Origin: Sulfurimonas sp. RIFOXYD12_FULL_33_39
Lineage (GTDB): Bacteria; Campylobacterota; Campylobacteria; Campylobacterales; Sulfurimonadaceae
Length of the DNA stretch: 64,000 nt
Direction of reading: 5' to 3'
Assembly (NCBI GenBank): GCA_001829785.1
Contig: MICF01000005.1
Span: 124,001 to 188,000 of the forward strand
The position numbers and the translations under genes were made by a program. Shown here piece by piece: positions 35,131-43,403 of this stretch (position 1 is the stretch's first letter; the number at the start of each line of letters is the position of its first letter). The notes beneath the pieces are model-generated. The model was not told where the DNA came from, made no database searches, and worked only from the letters and a program-made list of their open reading frames with translations.

Positions 35131-35982
35131 TTAAAACAACTCGCATATTTTTGAGTATGCTTTAGGTTGTCTATCTCTTATAAGTCCCCAGTAGTGACGC
35201 TGTTTTTGGTTATCTTCTATATCAAAAGAGGCGTAAATTATCTCCTCTTTATCTCTGGATGCTTCGGCGATTTTTGCTCCAGTGTAGTCCGTTATAAAAG
35301 ATGAACCGTAAAAATTAAGAGTACATATATCGCCTTTTTCTTCTCCGATACGGTTTGCAACTACGACGGGAACTGTGTTTGTAGCGGCATGTCCCATTTG
35401 AACTCTTTGCCAGTGCTCTTTTGAGTCGAGATGAATTTCAGGCTCACTTCCGATTGCGGTCGGGTAAAAAATAATCTCTGCACCCATAAGAGTCAAAGCT
35501 CTTGCCGTTTCACAAAACCACTGATCCCAGCATATACCCACACCTATTTTTGCATAAGCGGTATCATAAACTTTAAAACCGCTATTTCCGGGCTTAAAAT
35601 AGAATTTCTCTTCATATCCCGGACCGTCGGGGATATGCGTTTTACGATAATTATCCATTATTCGACCATCTGCGTCTGCAACTACCAAAGAGTTAAAATA
35701 ACCCTCGTCGCTCTTTTCAAAATAACTTATAAGCATTACTACATGTAACTCTTTTGCCAAAGCTGCAAAACGTTCTATAAGAGGGTTTCCTTCTCTTGGT
35801 GATGCCCATGAAAAATATTTTTCATTCATATCTTTGCAAAAATACAGACCCTCAAACAACTCAGGTAAAAGTATGATTTGAGCGCCGTTTTTTGAAGCTT
35901 CTCTAACCAACTCTTCGGCTTTATTTATATTTGAAAGTTTATCCTCGCTCATACTCATCTGAATTGCACCGACTTTAACCAT
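35131..35982 (-). CDS. aguB: N-carbamoylputrescine amidase
   Basis: A 283-residue nitrilase-superfamily hydrolase. The catalytic triad is Glu in LPELFEGLYF (near 42), Lys in YRKTHIPDGPGYEEKFYF (near 116) and Cys in VGICWDQWF (near 150). The stretches around Lys and Cys, plus YPTAIGSEP, match the AguB group, which converts N-carbamoylputrescine to putrescine, CO2 and ammonia after agmatine deiminase. No agmatine deiminase gene is visible in the window. Function assigned from the characteristic motif context. Confidence 0.92.
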   Translation of the reverse strand: MVKVGAIQMSMSEDKLSNINKAEELVREASKNGAQIILLPELFEGLYFCKDMNEKYFSWASPREGNPLIERFAALAKELHVVMLISYFEKSDEGYFNSLVVADADGRIMDNYRKTHIPDGPGYEEKFYFKPGNSGFKVYDTAYAKIGVGICWDQWFCETARALTLMGAEIIFYPTAIGSEPEIHLDSKEHWQRVQMGHAATNTVPVVVANRIGEEKGDICTLNFYGSSFITDYTGAKIAEASRDKEEIIYASFDIEDNQKQRHYWGLIRDRQPKAYSKICELF

Positions 35983-36011
35983 ACTTACCTCAATTTTTTA
36001 CAGATTTTATA

Positions 36012-37088
36012 CTACTGTATTTTAGCTTTTTCAAGTTTTTTTCTCTCTATTTTCATGCGGTCTTGAAACTGTTTGCTTCTGTCTTTTGCAAAAAGCTGCA
36101 TATCTTCGATTTCATCCATCTCATCCACAATCTCAACCCCTAAAAGTGTCTCAATCGCATCTTCAAGAGTAACTACGCCGACTGTTTGTCCGTAACTGTC
36201 ATAAACTATAAAAAGATGTGTTTTACGTTTTACAAACTGGTCTATCAATGTCGGAACGGGAAGATTTTCAGAAACCATATGAACTTCATGCGAAATATTT
36301 TCTAGTTTTAGACTATCATGATCTTCATTGCTCTCTTCAAGAATTTTTTGATTAAAAACCATACCGACGATATCGTCAAGCGTATCTCTAAAGATAGGAA
36401 TTCGTGAATATATATACATACGGTCGTCTTCTATAGCTTCTTCTACGGTTGTAGATGCCGGAAGAGCAAAAACTACGCTTCTTGGCGTCATAATATCTTT
36501 TGCTTTGATATTTTTTAGTTTTAGAAGATTTTCTATAAGGTCACTCTCTTTGCTAAGAATAGCTCCCTCTTTTTCGCCCATTGCTACAACAGCCATAATC
36601 TCATCACGCGAAAAATTACTTTGATGCTTTTTGTTTCTTGAAATATAGTTAGTTAAAAAAGATGATACCCATGTAAAAGGGGTGCTTATTGTTACTAAGA
36701 ACGAAATTACGTATGCCGATGGAACTAATAGCTTTTTCCAATAAAGTGCACCGATAGTTTTAGGAATAATCTCTGAAAGATATAAAATTACAAGTGTTAC
36801 AACAAAAGCAACAAGAGCTTGCCACTCTTGCCCAAAAAGAATTTGAGCTTGCGCACCGACACCCGCAGCTCCCATAGTATGTGCAAATGTATTAACCGTG
36901 AGGATAGAAGATATCGGTTTATCGATATTTAATTTTAAATCTTTTAGTTTATTAACTAAGTTTTCATTGTGATTTTTAGACAAACTCTCTATGTAGGAGT
37001 TGGTACTTGAGAGCAAAACTGCTTCTAAAATGGAGCAAAGAAACGATATTAAGATAGCGACTGAGAGATAAATAATCAGTAGAGTCAT
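36012..37088 (-). CDS. CNNM/CorC-family (DUF21-CBS) membrane protein, probable Mg2+/divalent-cation transporter
   Basis: A 358-residue protein. An N-terminal DUF21 membrane domain has about three to four helices (residues 1-165, with LYLSEIIPKTIGALYW). A Bateman pair of CBS domains follows (about 195-320; KNIKAKDIMTPRSVVFALP and VYDSYGQTVGVVTLEDAIETLLGVEIVDE), then a charged C-terminal tail. No separate CorC_HlyC transporter-associated domain is seen. Proteins of this group export or sense Mg2+ and are regulated by nucleotide binding to the CBS pair. A 20-codon leader ORF overlaps its start (ATGA), suggesting translational coupling. Confidence 0.88.
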   Translation of the reverse strand: MTLLIIYLSVAILISFLCSILEAVLLSSTNSYIESLSKNHNENLVNKLKDLKLNIDKPISSILTVNTFAHTMGAAGVGAQAQILFGQEWQALVAFVVTLVILYLSEIIPKTIGALYWKKLLVPSAYVISFLVTISTPFTWVSSFLTNYISRNKKHQSNFSRDEIMAVVAMGEKEGAILSKESDLIENLLKLKNIKAKDIMTPRSVVFALPASTTVEEAIEDDRMYIYSRIPIFRDTLDDIVGMVFNQKILEESNEDHDSLKLENISHEVHMVSENLPVPTLIDQFVKRKTHLFIVYDSYGQTVGVVTLEDAIETLLGVEIVDEMDEIEDMQLFAKDRSKQFQDRMKIERKKLEKAKIQ

Positions 37089-37147
37089 AGAAAGATTCCT
37101 ACTGGAACAGGGGTAAAACTACGCGAGGCCGGGTCGCTTTGGGTCAT
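37085..37147 (-). CDS. 20-codon leader ORF in front of the CNNM gene
   Basis: The frame reads MTQSDPASRSFTPVPVGIFL and stops at TGA 37087-37085, which overlaps the CNNM ATG at 37088-37086. AAAGGA lies about 6 bases upstream of its ATG. The candidate promoter at 37177-37182 puts it at the very 5' end of the message. Its codons are GC-rich (CCG, GCC, TCG, CGT) unlike the neighbours. Asp-Pro and two further prolines recall the Mg2+-sensing leader MgtL of enterobacteria. Leader function is inference; a fortuitous ORF remains possible. Confidence 0.55.
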   Translation of the reverse strand: MTQSDPASRSFTPVPVGIFL

Positions 37148-37176
37148 TAAAATTTCCTTTATTTTTTTCGAGCGCA

Positions 37177-37182
37177 ATTATA
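37177..37182 (-). promoter_or_regulatory. Candidate -10 box (TATAAT) for leader ORF and CNNM gene
   Basis: TATAAT (in GATATAATTGCGC) on the minus strand, 29 bases upstream of the leader ATG. AT-rich tracts precede it, and there is no standard -35 at normal spacing. Confidence 0.5.
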
Positions 37183-37232
37183 TCATATTTTAGGATACGG
37201 CTTGGTTTCAAGCTTAAAAAATAGAGTTTCGT

Positions 37233-38261
37233 TTAAGATAACTCTACTCTTTTTTTTACAGATGACCATATCGACAGCGCTATAAAAGCTATTCCTATAA
37301 GTCCCGTAAAAATCTCAGGTATATGAAACTTCATACCTAAAAGCATAATTAAAGCCAAAATTCCTATTGCGTAGTGAGCGCCGTGTTCTAAATAAATATA
37401 CTCATCAAGAGTGCCTTTTTCAACCAGATATATAGTCAAAGACCTGACAAACATAGCTCCGATTCCAAGCCCAATCATAATAACTACGATATCTTTAGTT
37501 ATTGCAAAAGCACCGATTACACCGTCAAAAGAGAAAGAAGCATCCAAAACTTCTAGATATAAAAACCCGCCTATACTTCCTTTTTTAATCGTATCAGCAA
37601 CCACAGGGTCGCTCTCCTCTTTTTCCAATATAACGCCTATTATATCGACGCCTACATATATAATAATTCCCCAAAGTCCTGCCGTAAGTACGACTAATTT
37701 ACTATCTTGTTCTATAAAAGAGACAAATATCATTAAAGTAATAAGAGAGATAAAAATGGAGATAGACTCAATTTTTCCTAATAACCCAAGCTTCTGCTCA
37801 ACGACTTCAAACCAATGGATATCTTTATTTTCATCAAGCATAAAGTTAAGAAAAACAAGCAGTAAAAACATACCGCCAAAAGCAGATATTTCAGCATGAT
37901 GAGCAACGAGGTTGCTTGAATATTCGGCAGGATTGTCAAGTGCTAAGTTCCAAACTTCCAAAAGTCCTAAATCAGCCGTTTGAGCAACTATTACAAGAGG
38001 AAAAAGAAGCCTCATTCCAAAAACGGCGACAATAATTCCCACCGTCAAAAAAAGCCTTTTCCAATACTCATCCCATGTTTTTAAAATAGAAGCGTTTACA
38101 ACGGCATTATCAAAAGAGAGGGAGACTTCCATAAGCCCAAGAATAATAGCTATAAATATTAGATTTAAAGCATTTACATAACCTCCCGTTTTATAGCCCC
38201 ACCATCCTGCAATAAGCAAAGCTATGAACGTAAAAATAAAAGAGAATTTAAAATATTTCAA
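37233..38261 (-). CDS. DUF475 / TerC-family integral membrane protein
   Basis: A protein of about 342 residues with roughly nine hydrophobic segments. Two conserved acidic membrane motifs are LMEVSLSFDNAVVNA near residue 47 and LEVLDASFSFDGVIGAFAIT near residue 222, as in the TerC/DUF475 group, which is linked to metal-ion homeostasis. I prefer TTG 38261 (AAAAAGG nine bases upstream, start directly before the first helix). GTG 38300 would overlap the cupin stop. It is cotranscribed with cupin, MEMO and AMMECR1. The substrate is unknown; Mn2+ or other divalent cations are plausible from related TerC proteins. Confidence 0.85.
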   Translation of the reverse strand: MKYFKFSFIFTFIALLIAGWWGYKTGGYVNALNLIFIAIILGLMEVSLSFDNAVVNASILKTWDEYWKRLFLTVGIIVAVFGMRLLFPLVIVAQTADLGLLEVWNLALDNPAEYSSNLVAHHAEISAFGGMFLLLVFLNFMLDENKDIHWFEVVEQKLGLLGKIESISIFISLITLMIFVSFIEQDSKLVVLTAGLWGIIIYVGVDIIGVILEKEESDPVVADTIKKGSIGGFLYLEVLDASFSFDGVIGAFAITKDIVVIMIGLGIGAMFVRSLTIYLVEKGTLDEYIYLEHGAHYAIGILALIMLLGMKFHIPEIFTGLIGIAFIALSIWSSVKKRVELS

Positions 38262-38293
38262 TAAAACAGACCTTTTTAAAATTGATTCGGAAT

Positions 38294-38315
38294 TGTACAC
38301 TATTTATAGTGTACA
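38294..38315. repeat. 22-bp perfect palindrome over the cupin stop codon
   Basis: TGTACACTAT and ATAGTGTACA are separated by two bases. It spans the cupin stop codon and lies 33 bases upstream of the DUF475 TTG start. The 2-base centre suits a dimeric protein site better than an RNA hairpin. It may be an operator for DUF475 (inference). Confidence 0.5.
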
Positions 38316-38617
38316 GCCAACCAAATAGTCTCGCTATCCTCTTTTGTCCACGATACTCTATGTTTTTTATGCGCGGGAATATTGATATAATCTCCGCTAA
38401 AGAGTCTTACGTCAACTTCATCTTCAAAAGATAAAATAGCTTCTCCTCTAAGGAGTATTACCCACTCATCACTGCTTTGGTCGTACCACTCAAACTCTTT
38501 TGTAGTGTGTCCAAAAGAGACAATTCTCTCTATTTTTACGCCGTTTTTTGAGATTAGCTCTTCAAAAAACTCCTCTTCTAAGTGCTTTGGAATATTTTGA
38601 AATATATTGCTACTCAT
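38300..38617 (-). CDS. Small cupin-domain protein
   Basis: A 105-residue single-domain cupin. The second half has the conserved shape DEWVILLRGEAILSF ... LFSGDYINIPAHKKHRVSW, with the GDYINIPAxxxH cupin motif 2. The first motif is degenerate (few His), so metal binding is uncertain. The N-terminus overlaps the MEMO stop by 8 bases. The substrate is unknown. Position between MEMO and DUF475 suggests a shared operon. Confidence 0.85.
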   Translation of the reverse strand: MSSNIFQNIPKHLEEEFFEELISKNGVKIERIVSFGHTTKEFEWYDQSSDEWVILLRGEAILSFEDEVDVRLFSGDYINIPAHKKHRVSWTKEDSETIWLAVHYK

Positions 38618-39398
38618 AAAAACATGCGCTTACGTAACCTACTACCCTGGTTGTGTCGTTGCTCGCATCCGCACTTGTTCTATAATCAAGTACATGTGAA
38701 GAAAGACCTAATTTTTTTGCACTTAAAATTGCCGCTTCTATGCCTATATTGCCGCAAGCTTCACATCCGCCGTAAAGTATATCAATATCAAGTTTCTCTA
38801 TTGCTTTTACACAGATATTATCGATTCTGTTTGCTTCTTCAAGAGTGTGAAAGTGACTCAAATCGCTGCTTATAATAACGCCTATATCATCTTGTTCTAA
38901 AAGGTAATTTATAATTTTAGATATATATTTTGCATCTGCATAACTGTAAATAAGTTCGACCAAACTTACACCCTCTATGTAATGTTTTAAAAAAGGGAAC
39001 TGAACTTCCGTACTGTGTTCTGCATGTGCTTGAGTTAGACTTACAAACGAAAACTTGCTTTTTAGTTTTTCAACAAGTTCGCTTGCAGGTTTTATCTCCC
39101 CAAAAGGTGTATCATAGGCACTAAAATCGCAAAGACTAACTCCCGTATATGCTACTCTGTGAGAAGGACCGATAACTACAAAAGTTTTAACCCCGCTGTT
39201 TTGTAAAACTCTATATGCAATATTTGCCGTATATCCTGAGTAAATATACCCTGCATGAGGAACAATCACAAGTCTGCTTTTTATCGCCGGAATTTCTCTA
39301 TCTTCATCATAAGCAGCGTTAAAATGTTCAAAATATCTCTCAAGTTCAACAGCTCTTGCAGGGTAAAAAGTACCCGCTACACTCATCTTCCTTGTCAT
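38610..39398 (-). CDS. MEMO-family protein (AmmeMemoRadiSam system protein B)
   Basis: A 262-residue MEMO1-like protein. SVAGTFYPARAVELERYF at the N-terminus, VPHAGYIYSGYTANIAYRVL near residue 48, GPSHRVAYTGVSL near residue 78, AEHSTEVQFPFL and SSDLSHFHTLEEAN are the family motifs. They line a site similar to extradiol dioxygenases with His residues for metal. The bacterial family occurs with AMMECR1 and a radical SAM enzyme; the first is next door, the second not in the window. The reaction is not established. AAGGAGT lies 7 bases upstream of ATG 39398. Confidence 0.92.
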   Translation of the reverse strand: MTRKMSVAGTFYPARAVELERYFEHFNAAYDEDREIPAIKSRLVIVPHAGYIYSGYTANIAYRVLQNSGVKTFVVIGPSHRVAYTGVSLCDFSAYDTPFGEIKPASELVEKLKSKFSFVSLTQAHAEHSTEVQFPFLKHYIEGVSLVELIYSYADAKYISKIINYLLEQDDIGVIISSDLSHFHTLEEANRIDNICVKAIEKLDIDILYGGCEACGNIGIEAAILSAKKLGLSSHVLDYRTSADASNDTTRVVGYVSACFYE

Positions 39399-39426
39399 AA
39401 TGCGACTCCTTAATTATCTTTAATAG

Positions 39427-39999
39427 TTATATCGGCTCTATTTCGTCAAAGTTTTCTTCAATGGCATCAACTCTATATCTGTAAATGCTCGGATGCTCTT
39501 CATATATAGATGGATTTGCTCCTGCTTTTATACTCAAATGCTCCAAAAAGAGTTTCGGTGTTTGCAACTGCTCCCAAACCTGCGGCAAAAAAGTTCCTTG
39601 ATAAGAGCCATATTTTAAAATAAGTCCGTCTATTTTTGGACGTACTTTATTGCATAAATCATCAAAATCCCCATACTCTAAAATTTCAGGCTCGCTTAAA
39701 ACAGAAACTTCAAGATTAAGATGAGAGAGTTCTTCTACATGTAGCGGCCTAAACCTAGGGTCATGAAATGCAGCAGAGACGGCATTGTGAAAAATATCAT
39801 CGTAGAGCGTTTGATGAGCGACTATAGAACCTATACATCCACGTAAATTATTATCATACTTTAAAGTTACAAAAGCCGCACCTTGTTGTTTTAAAAACGG
39901 ATACTCTTCAATCAACCTTTTTTTATCAAACAAATACGATGCATCAAACTTCTCGACTATTGCACTTTTTGCAATTCTAAGTAAAATAGAGTCCAACAT
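39427..39999 (-). CDS. AMMECR1-family protein (AmmeMemoRadiSam system protein A)
   Basis: A 190-residue protein with the invariant LRGCIGSIVAHQTLYDDI near residue 50, then AFHDPRFRPLHVEEL and LNLEVSVLSEPE. QGTFLPQVWEQL follows near residue 152. It has the AMMECR1 fold known from human and archaeal proteins; the function is unknown. ATG 39999 is preferred over TTG 40008, because AAGGAG would touch the latter but lies 9 bases from the former. First gene of the AMMECR1-MEMO-cupin-DUF475 group. Confidence 0.92.
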   Translation of the reverse strand: MLDSILLRIAKSAIVEKFDASYLFDKKRLIEEYPFLKQQGAAFVTLKYDNNLRGCIGSIVAHQTLYDDIFHNAVSAAFHDPRFRPLHVEELSHLNLEVSVLSEPEILEYGDFDDLCNKVRPKIDGLILKYGSYQGTFLPQVWEQLQTPKLFLEHLSIKAGANPSIYEEHPSIYRYRVDAIEENFDEIEPI

Positions 40000-40046
40000 T
40001 ACAAACAACTCCTTTTTTTAGCTAAAATATTTTACAACTTTGAACT

Positions 40047-43000
40047 TTATTTGCTCTTTAACATGTCGTTTCTTTTAGATAAAAATGCACTTTTAACATA
40101 CTCATTGAGCTTTCTCTCGATAAACTCTTTAGAGATAATTTTATAAACAGAACTTTTGTTAACTGCTTTAATCATAGCATTTTCATCATGAGTATCAATA
40201 AGCAAAATGCGCATAATATTCGGGTAGGACTTATATACTTTAGCAAAAAGTTCTATGCCTTCATTTTTATACATTTTTTGATCGCAAATCACTACCTCAA
40301 TATGTTTAAGCGCCAATAAATTCATAGCTTTTTCATAAGTTGAAGCGACAAAAATATTATAATCATCACTATCTAAAGTATTTATAATTAATTCCACTGC
40401 ATTCTCATCGTTACTGATAATTAAAAGCTGATTATCCACTTTGTCTGCGATAAGATGGCTATACACTTTTGTACCACCTTCTAACAACTTTTGCATATCC
40501 GCCTCAGGCAGCGGACGGCTAAAATAGTATCCTTGTATCTCATCGCACTCTCTTAAACGCAAAAACTCAAATTGTTCGGCAGTTTCTACCCCTTCGGCGA
40601 TAGTTTTTAAATTCATACTATGCGACATTGATATTATTGCTTGAGAAATTGCGGCATCTTCTGAGTTATTTACTATATTATCAACAAACGATTTATCGAT
40701 TTTTATGCGGTTAATAGGAAATTTCTTAAGATAGCTAAGAGATGAGTAGCCTGTTCCAAAATCATCTATTGAAAATTCAAGATTAAGTTTTTTAAGCTCC
40801 GATATCATCTTTATAGATTTTTTTACATCTTCCATAACTATTCTCTCTGTTAGTTCAATCTCTAAAAATCGAGAATCAAGGGCTGTTTCTCTAAGTATAT
40901 CCGTAATAATTTGCACAAGATTTGGCTGGTTAAACTGACGTGACGATAGATTTACTGCCACTCTTATTGCCGGTAACCCTTTATCTATCCATGATTTGAG
41001 AGTCGAGCATGCCGTTTTTAATACCCAGTCCCCGATAGGTATAATAAGTCCCGTCTCTTCGGCAAGAGGAATAAAAACATCAGGCTGTATAAATCCGATT
41101 TTGGGATGAAACCAACGAAGCAGAGCTTCCATACCTATAATCTGCCCACTATATGAATCAACTTGCGGTTGATAATATAGACTAAGCTCATTTCGCTCAA
41201 GAGCATATCTGAGGTTGTTCTCCATTATCATACGCTCAATTACACGAATCGAGAGCTCTTTTTTGTAGTATTCGTAAGTATTTCGCCCTCTTGTTTTTGC
41301 ACGATAAAGAGCAATATCTGCATTTTTAAATAGTGTATTTACGTCATTGCCGTCGTTTGGAAATATACTTATTCCAACACTACATGTAATAAAAATCTCA
41401 TGCCCTTCTATAACATATTTTTCGGAGAGTTTTTTAATAACTTTATGCGCAATATTTCCCGCGATATCTAGATTTTCCATATCTTCTATCAAAATAACAA
41501 ATTCATCGCCTCCAAGACGACTTACGGTATCCTCTTCCCGCACACAGCTCTTTAGCCTGTTGGAGACTTCAATAAGGAGTAAATCACCTGTTGGATGTCC
41601 AAAGGTATTATTTACGTTTTTAAAGTAGTCCAAATCAAAAAAGAGCAGTGCGCGAAGAGTATTGTTTCTGCGCGCCTTTGCAAGTGATTGTTCAACTCTC
41701 GCATTTAAAAGAAGTCTGTTCGGCAAACCTGTCAGAGAATCATAATGGGCGATATAATCTAGCTTTTCTTGTGATTCCTTAGCAGCAGTGATATCTGAGA
41801 AAATTCCTACATAATTGAGAATCTCTCCATCCGCATTTTTTACGATACTTACGTTTAACCACTCCTGATACTCATCTTTGTTTTTTCGCTTACTCCATAT
41901 TTCGCCGTGCCAATTTCCTACTGTATCTATCTTATTGAGTATCTCTTCATATAACTTTGCACCATTTTTTTTGGATTTTAATATTGACACTTTTTTACCG
42001 ATTAACTCATCCAAAGCGTAACCTGTTATATCCGTAAATGCTCTGTTTATTGAAATAATCTCTCCGCTAGCGTCGGTAATAATAACGGCTTCGCTCGTAT
42101 TTTCAAATATAGTTGCAGACTGAGATAGCATGTCTTGCATATGTTTACTCTCTGTTATGTCTTGAATTGTTCCGCTTAATCGGATAACTTTTCCGATATC
42201 ATCAATTATCGGTTTTGCATAACTGCGAATCACTTGTTTAAATCCGTTTGGCTTTAAAATAGTGTAATCTACATTAAATGGTTTTTTATTTTTAAGAGCC
42301 TTTTCTACCTCATCTTTAACTCTATTTTTATCATTTACATGTATATTATTTAAAAAATCTTCAAAAGTCGGATTTTTAGCTTCACTGCTTATGCCTAAAA
42401 TCAACTTTGCCTCATTAGAGAACAATATCTCATTACTTTCTATATCCCACTCTATTCCGCCGAGATTTGCAAGCTTCTGCACATCTGAAAGTTTTTCACG
42501 ACTGTTATATAACTCCTCTTTAATTCTATGATGTTCGATAAGTCCTGATAAAGTATTTGCCACACTCTTTAAAAACCTTATCTCTTTGTCTTTTTGAACA
42601 TGACCGTGTTTTAAATATATTACTATAACTCCTAAAACACCATTTTTGGATAGAATCGGTATATTATAATGCCCATGAGCCTCCATCCCTTCAAATCTAA
42701 CATCATGTCGTTTATCTAAACAGCATGCATACTGAACTTCGCCGCTAAGAGCCGCACGACCGCATAAACAGTAACCAAAAGGAATTTCTGCACAAGCACT
42801 CTGTATCTCTTCATCTAACCCTACCTGTGCTTTAAGAAGCAATGTTTTGGCTTTGTTATCAGATAAAAATATGCCGCCTTTTGAAGCAATAGGAAGCCAT
42901 GACAAACCAAGCAGTATCTTTAGCACATTCTCTAGCTGCTTATCTAAAGAGATATCTTCGAGGCTTAAGGTTAAAATGGAGTTTAGTGCGCTTTGCTCTT

Positions 43001-43403
43001 CACTCTCAAGATACAGACTCTCTTGTATATGTTTTTGTGTCGTGATGTCTATCCCAAGGCAAAGAAGATACTCTATAGTATTGTTTTCATCTCTTATTAA
43101 AGAGAATTTCCAACTTATCAAATTATTTTTTAAAGATTTTGTCTCAATATCTTGCAATAGCAAAAGGGCATCCAAATCGCCTGATAAAAAACGATTGAAT
43201 AACCTTTTAACATCTTCTAGTTTTTCATTAAAAGAGAAAAGTTCAAACCAATCTCTACCTATTAACACATCGCTCTTATCATTCATAACATCTCTGCACT
43301 GCTTATTTAAAAGCCGTACTTTTCCAAAATTGTCTAAGATTGCAAAAGCAATATCTATGGCGTCAATATTTTCTTGTTTGAACATATACTTTTTAAACAT
43401 CAT
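40047..43403 (-). CDS. PAS-GAF-PAS-PAS-GGDEF-EAL-receiver c-di-GMP protein
   Basis: An 1118-residue cytosolic signalling protein. Order: PAS-like (about 10-125), GAF (about 135-300), two PAS/PAC domains (about 310-545, TSEAVIITDASGEIISINRAF), GGDEF (about 555-715, intact RLGGDEF), EAL (about 730-975, intact GMEALLRW and DDFGTGYSSLSYL), and a degenerate receiver (about 995-1105, Asp in VVICDQKMY). Both catalytic motifs are intact, so it may make or cleave c-di-GMP; the net direction is not predictable. The GAF contains a Cys/His set (YCLCGRA, ACCLDKRHD, HGHYN) shared with the paralogue at 44306. It overlaps the epimerase gene stop by 4 bases. Confidence 0.93.
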   Translation of the reverse strand: MMFKKYMFKQENIDAIDIAFAILDNFGKVRLLNKQCRDVMNDKSDVLIGRDWFELFSFNEKLEDVKRLFNRFLSGDLDALLLLQDIETKSLKNNLISWKFSLIRDENNTIEYLLCLGIDITTQKHIQESLYLESEEQSALNSILTLSLEDISLDKQLENVLKILLGLSWLPIASKGGIFLSDNKAKTLLLKAQVGLDEEIQSACAEIPFGYCLCGRAALSGEVQYACCLDKRHDVRFEGMEAHGHYNIPILSKNGVLGVIVIYLKHGHVQKDKEIRFLKSVANTLSGLIEHHRIKEELYNSREKLSDVQKLANLGGIEWDIESNEILFSNEAKLILGISSEAKNPTFEDFLNNIHVNDKNRVKDEVEKALKNKKPFNVDYTILKPNGFKQVIRSYAKPIIDDIGKVIRLSGTIQDITESKHMQDMLSQSATIFENTSEAVIITDASGEIISINRAFTDITGYALDELIGKKVSILKSKKNGAKLYEEILNKIDTVGNWHGEIWSKRKNKDEYQEWLNVSIVKNADGEILNYVGIFSDITAAKESQEKLDYIAHYDSLTGLPNRLLLNARVEQSLAKARRNNTLRALLFFDLDYFKNVNNTFGHPTGDLLLIEVSNRLKSCVREEDTVSRLGGDEFVILIEDMENLDIAGNIAHKVIKKLSEKYVIEGHEIFITCSVGISIFPNDGNDVNTLFKNADIALYRAKTRGRNTYEYYKKELSIRVIERMIMENNLRYALERNELSLYYQPQVDSYSGQIIGMEALLRWFHPKIGFIQPDVFIPLAEETGLIIPIGDWVLKTACSTLKSWIDKGLPAIRVAVNLSSRQFNQPNLVQIITDILRETALDSRFLEIELTERIVMEDVKKSIKMISELKKLNLEFSIDDFGTGYSSLSYLKKFPINRIKIDKSFVDNIVNNSEDAAISQAIISMSHSMNLKTIAEGVETAEQFEFLRLRECDEIQGYYFSRPLPEADMQKLLEGGTKVYSHLIADKVDNQLLIISNDENAVELIINTLDSDDYNIFVASTYEKAMNLLALKHIEVVICDQKMYKNEGIELFAKVYKSYPNIMRILLIDTHDENAMIKAVNKSSVYKIISKEFIERKLNEYVKSAFLSKRNDMLKSK

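Noticed and set aside
37411..37899. 162-codon plus-strand frame opposite the DUF475 gene
   Set aside because: Low-complexity Ile/Ser/Thr/Pro product typical of the antisense of a membrane protein gene; no ribosome site.
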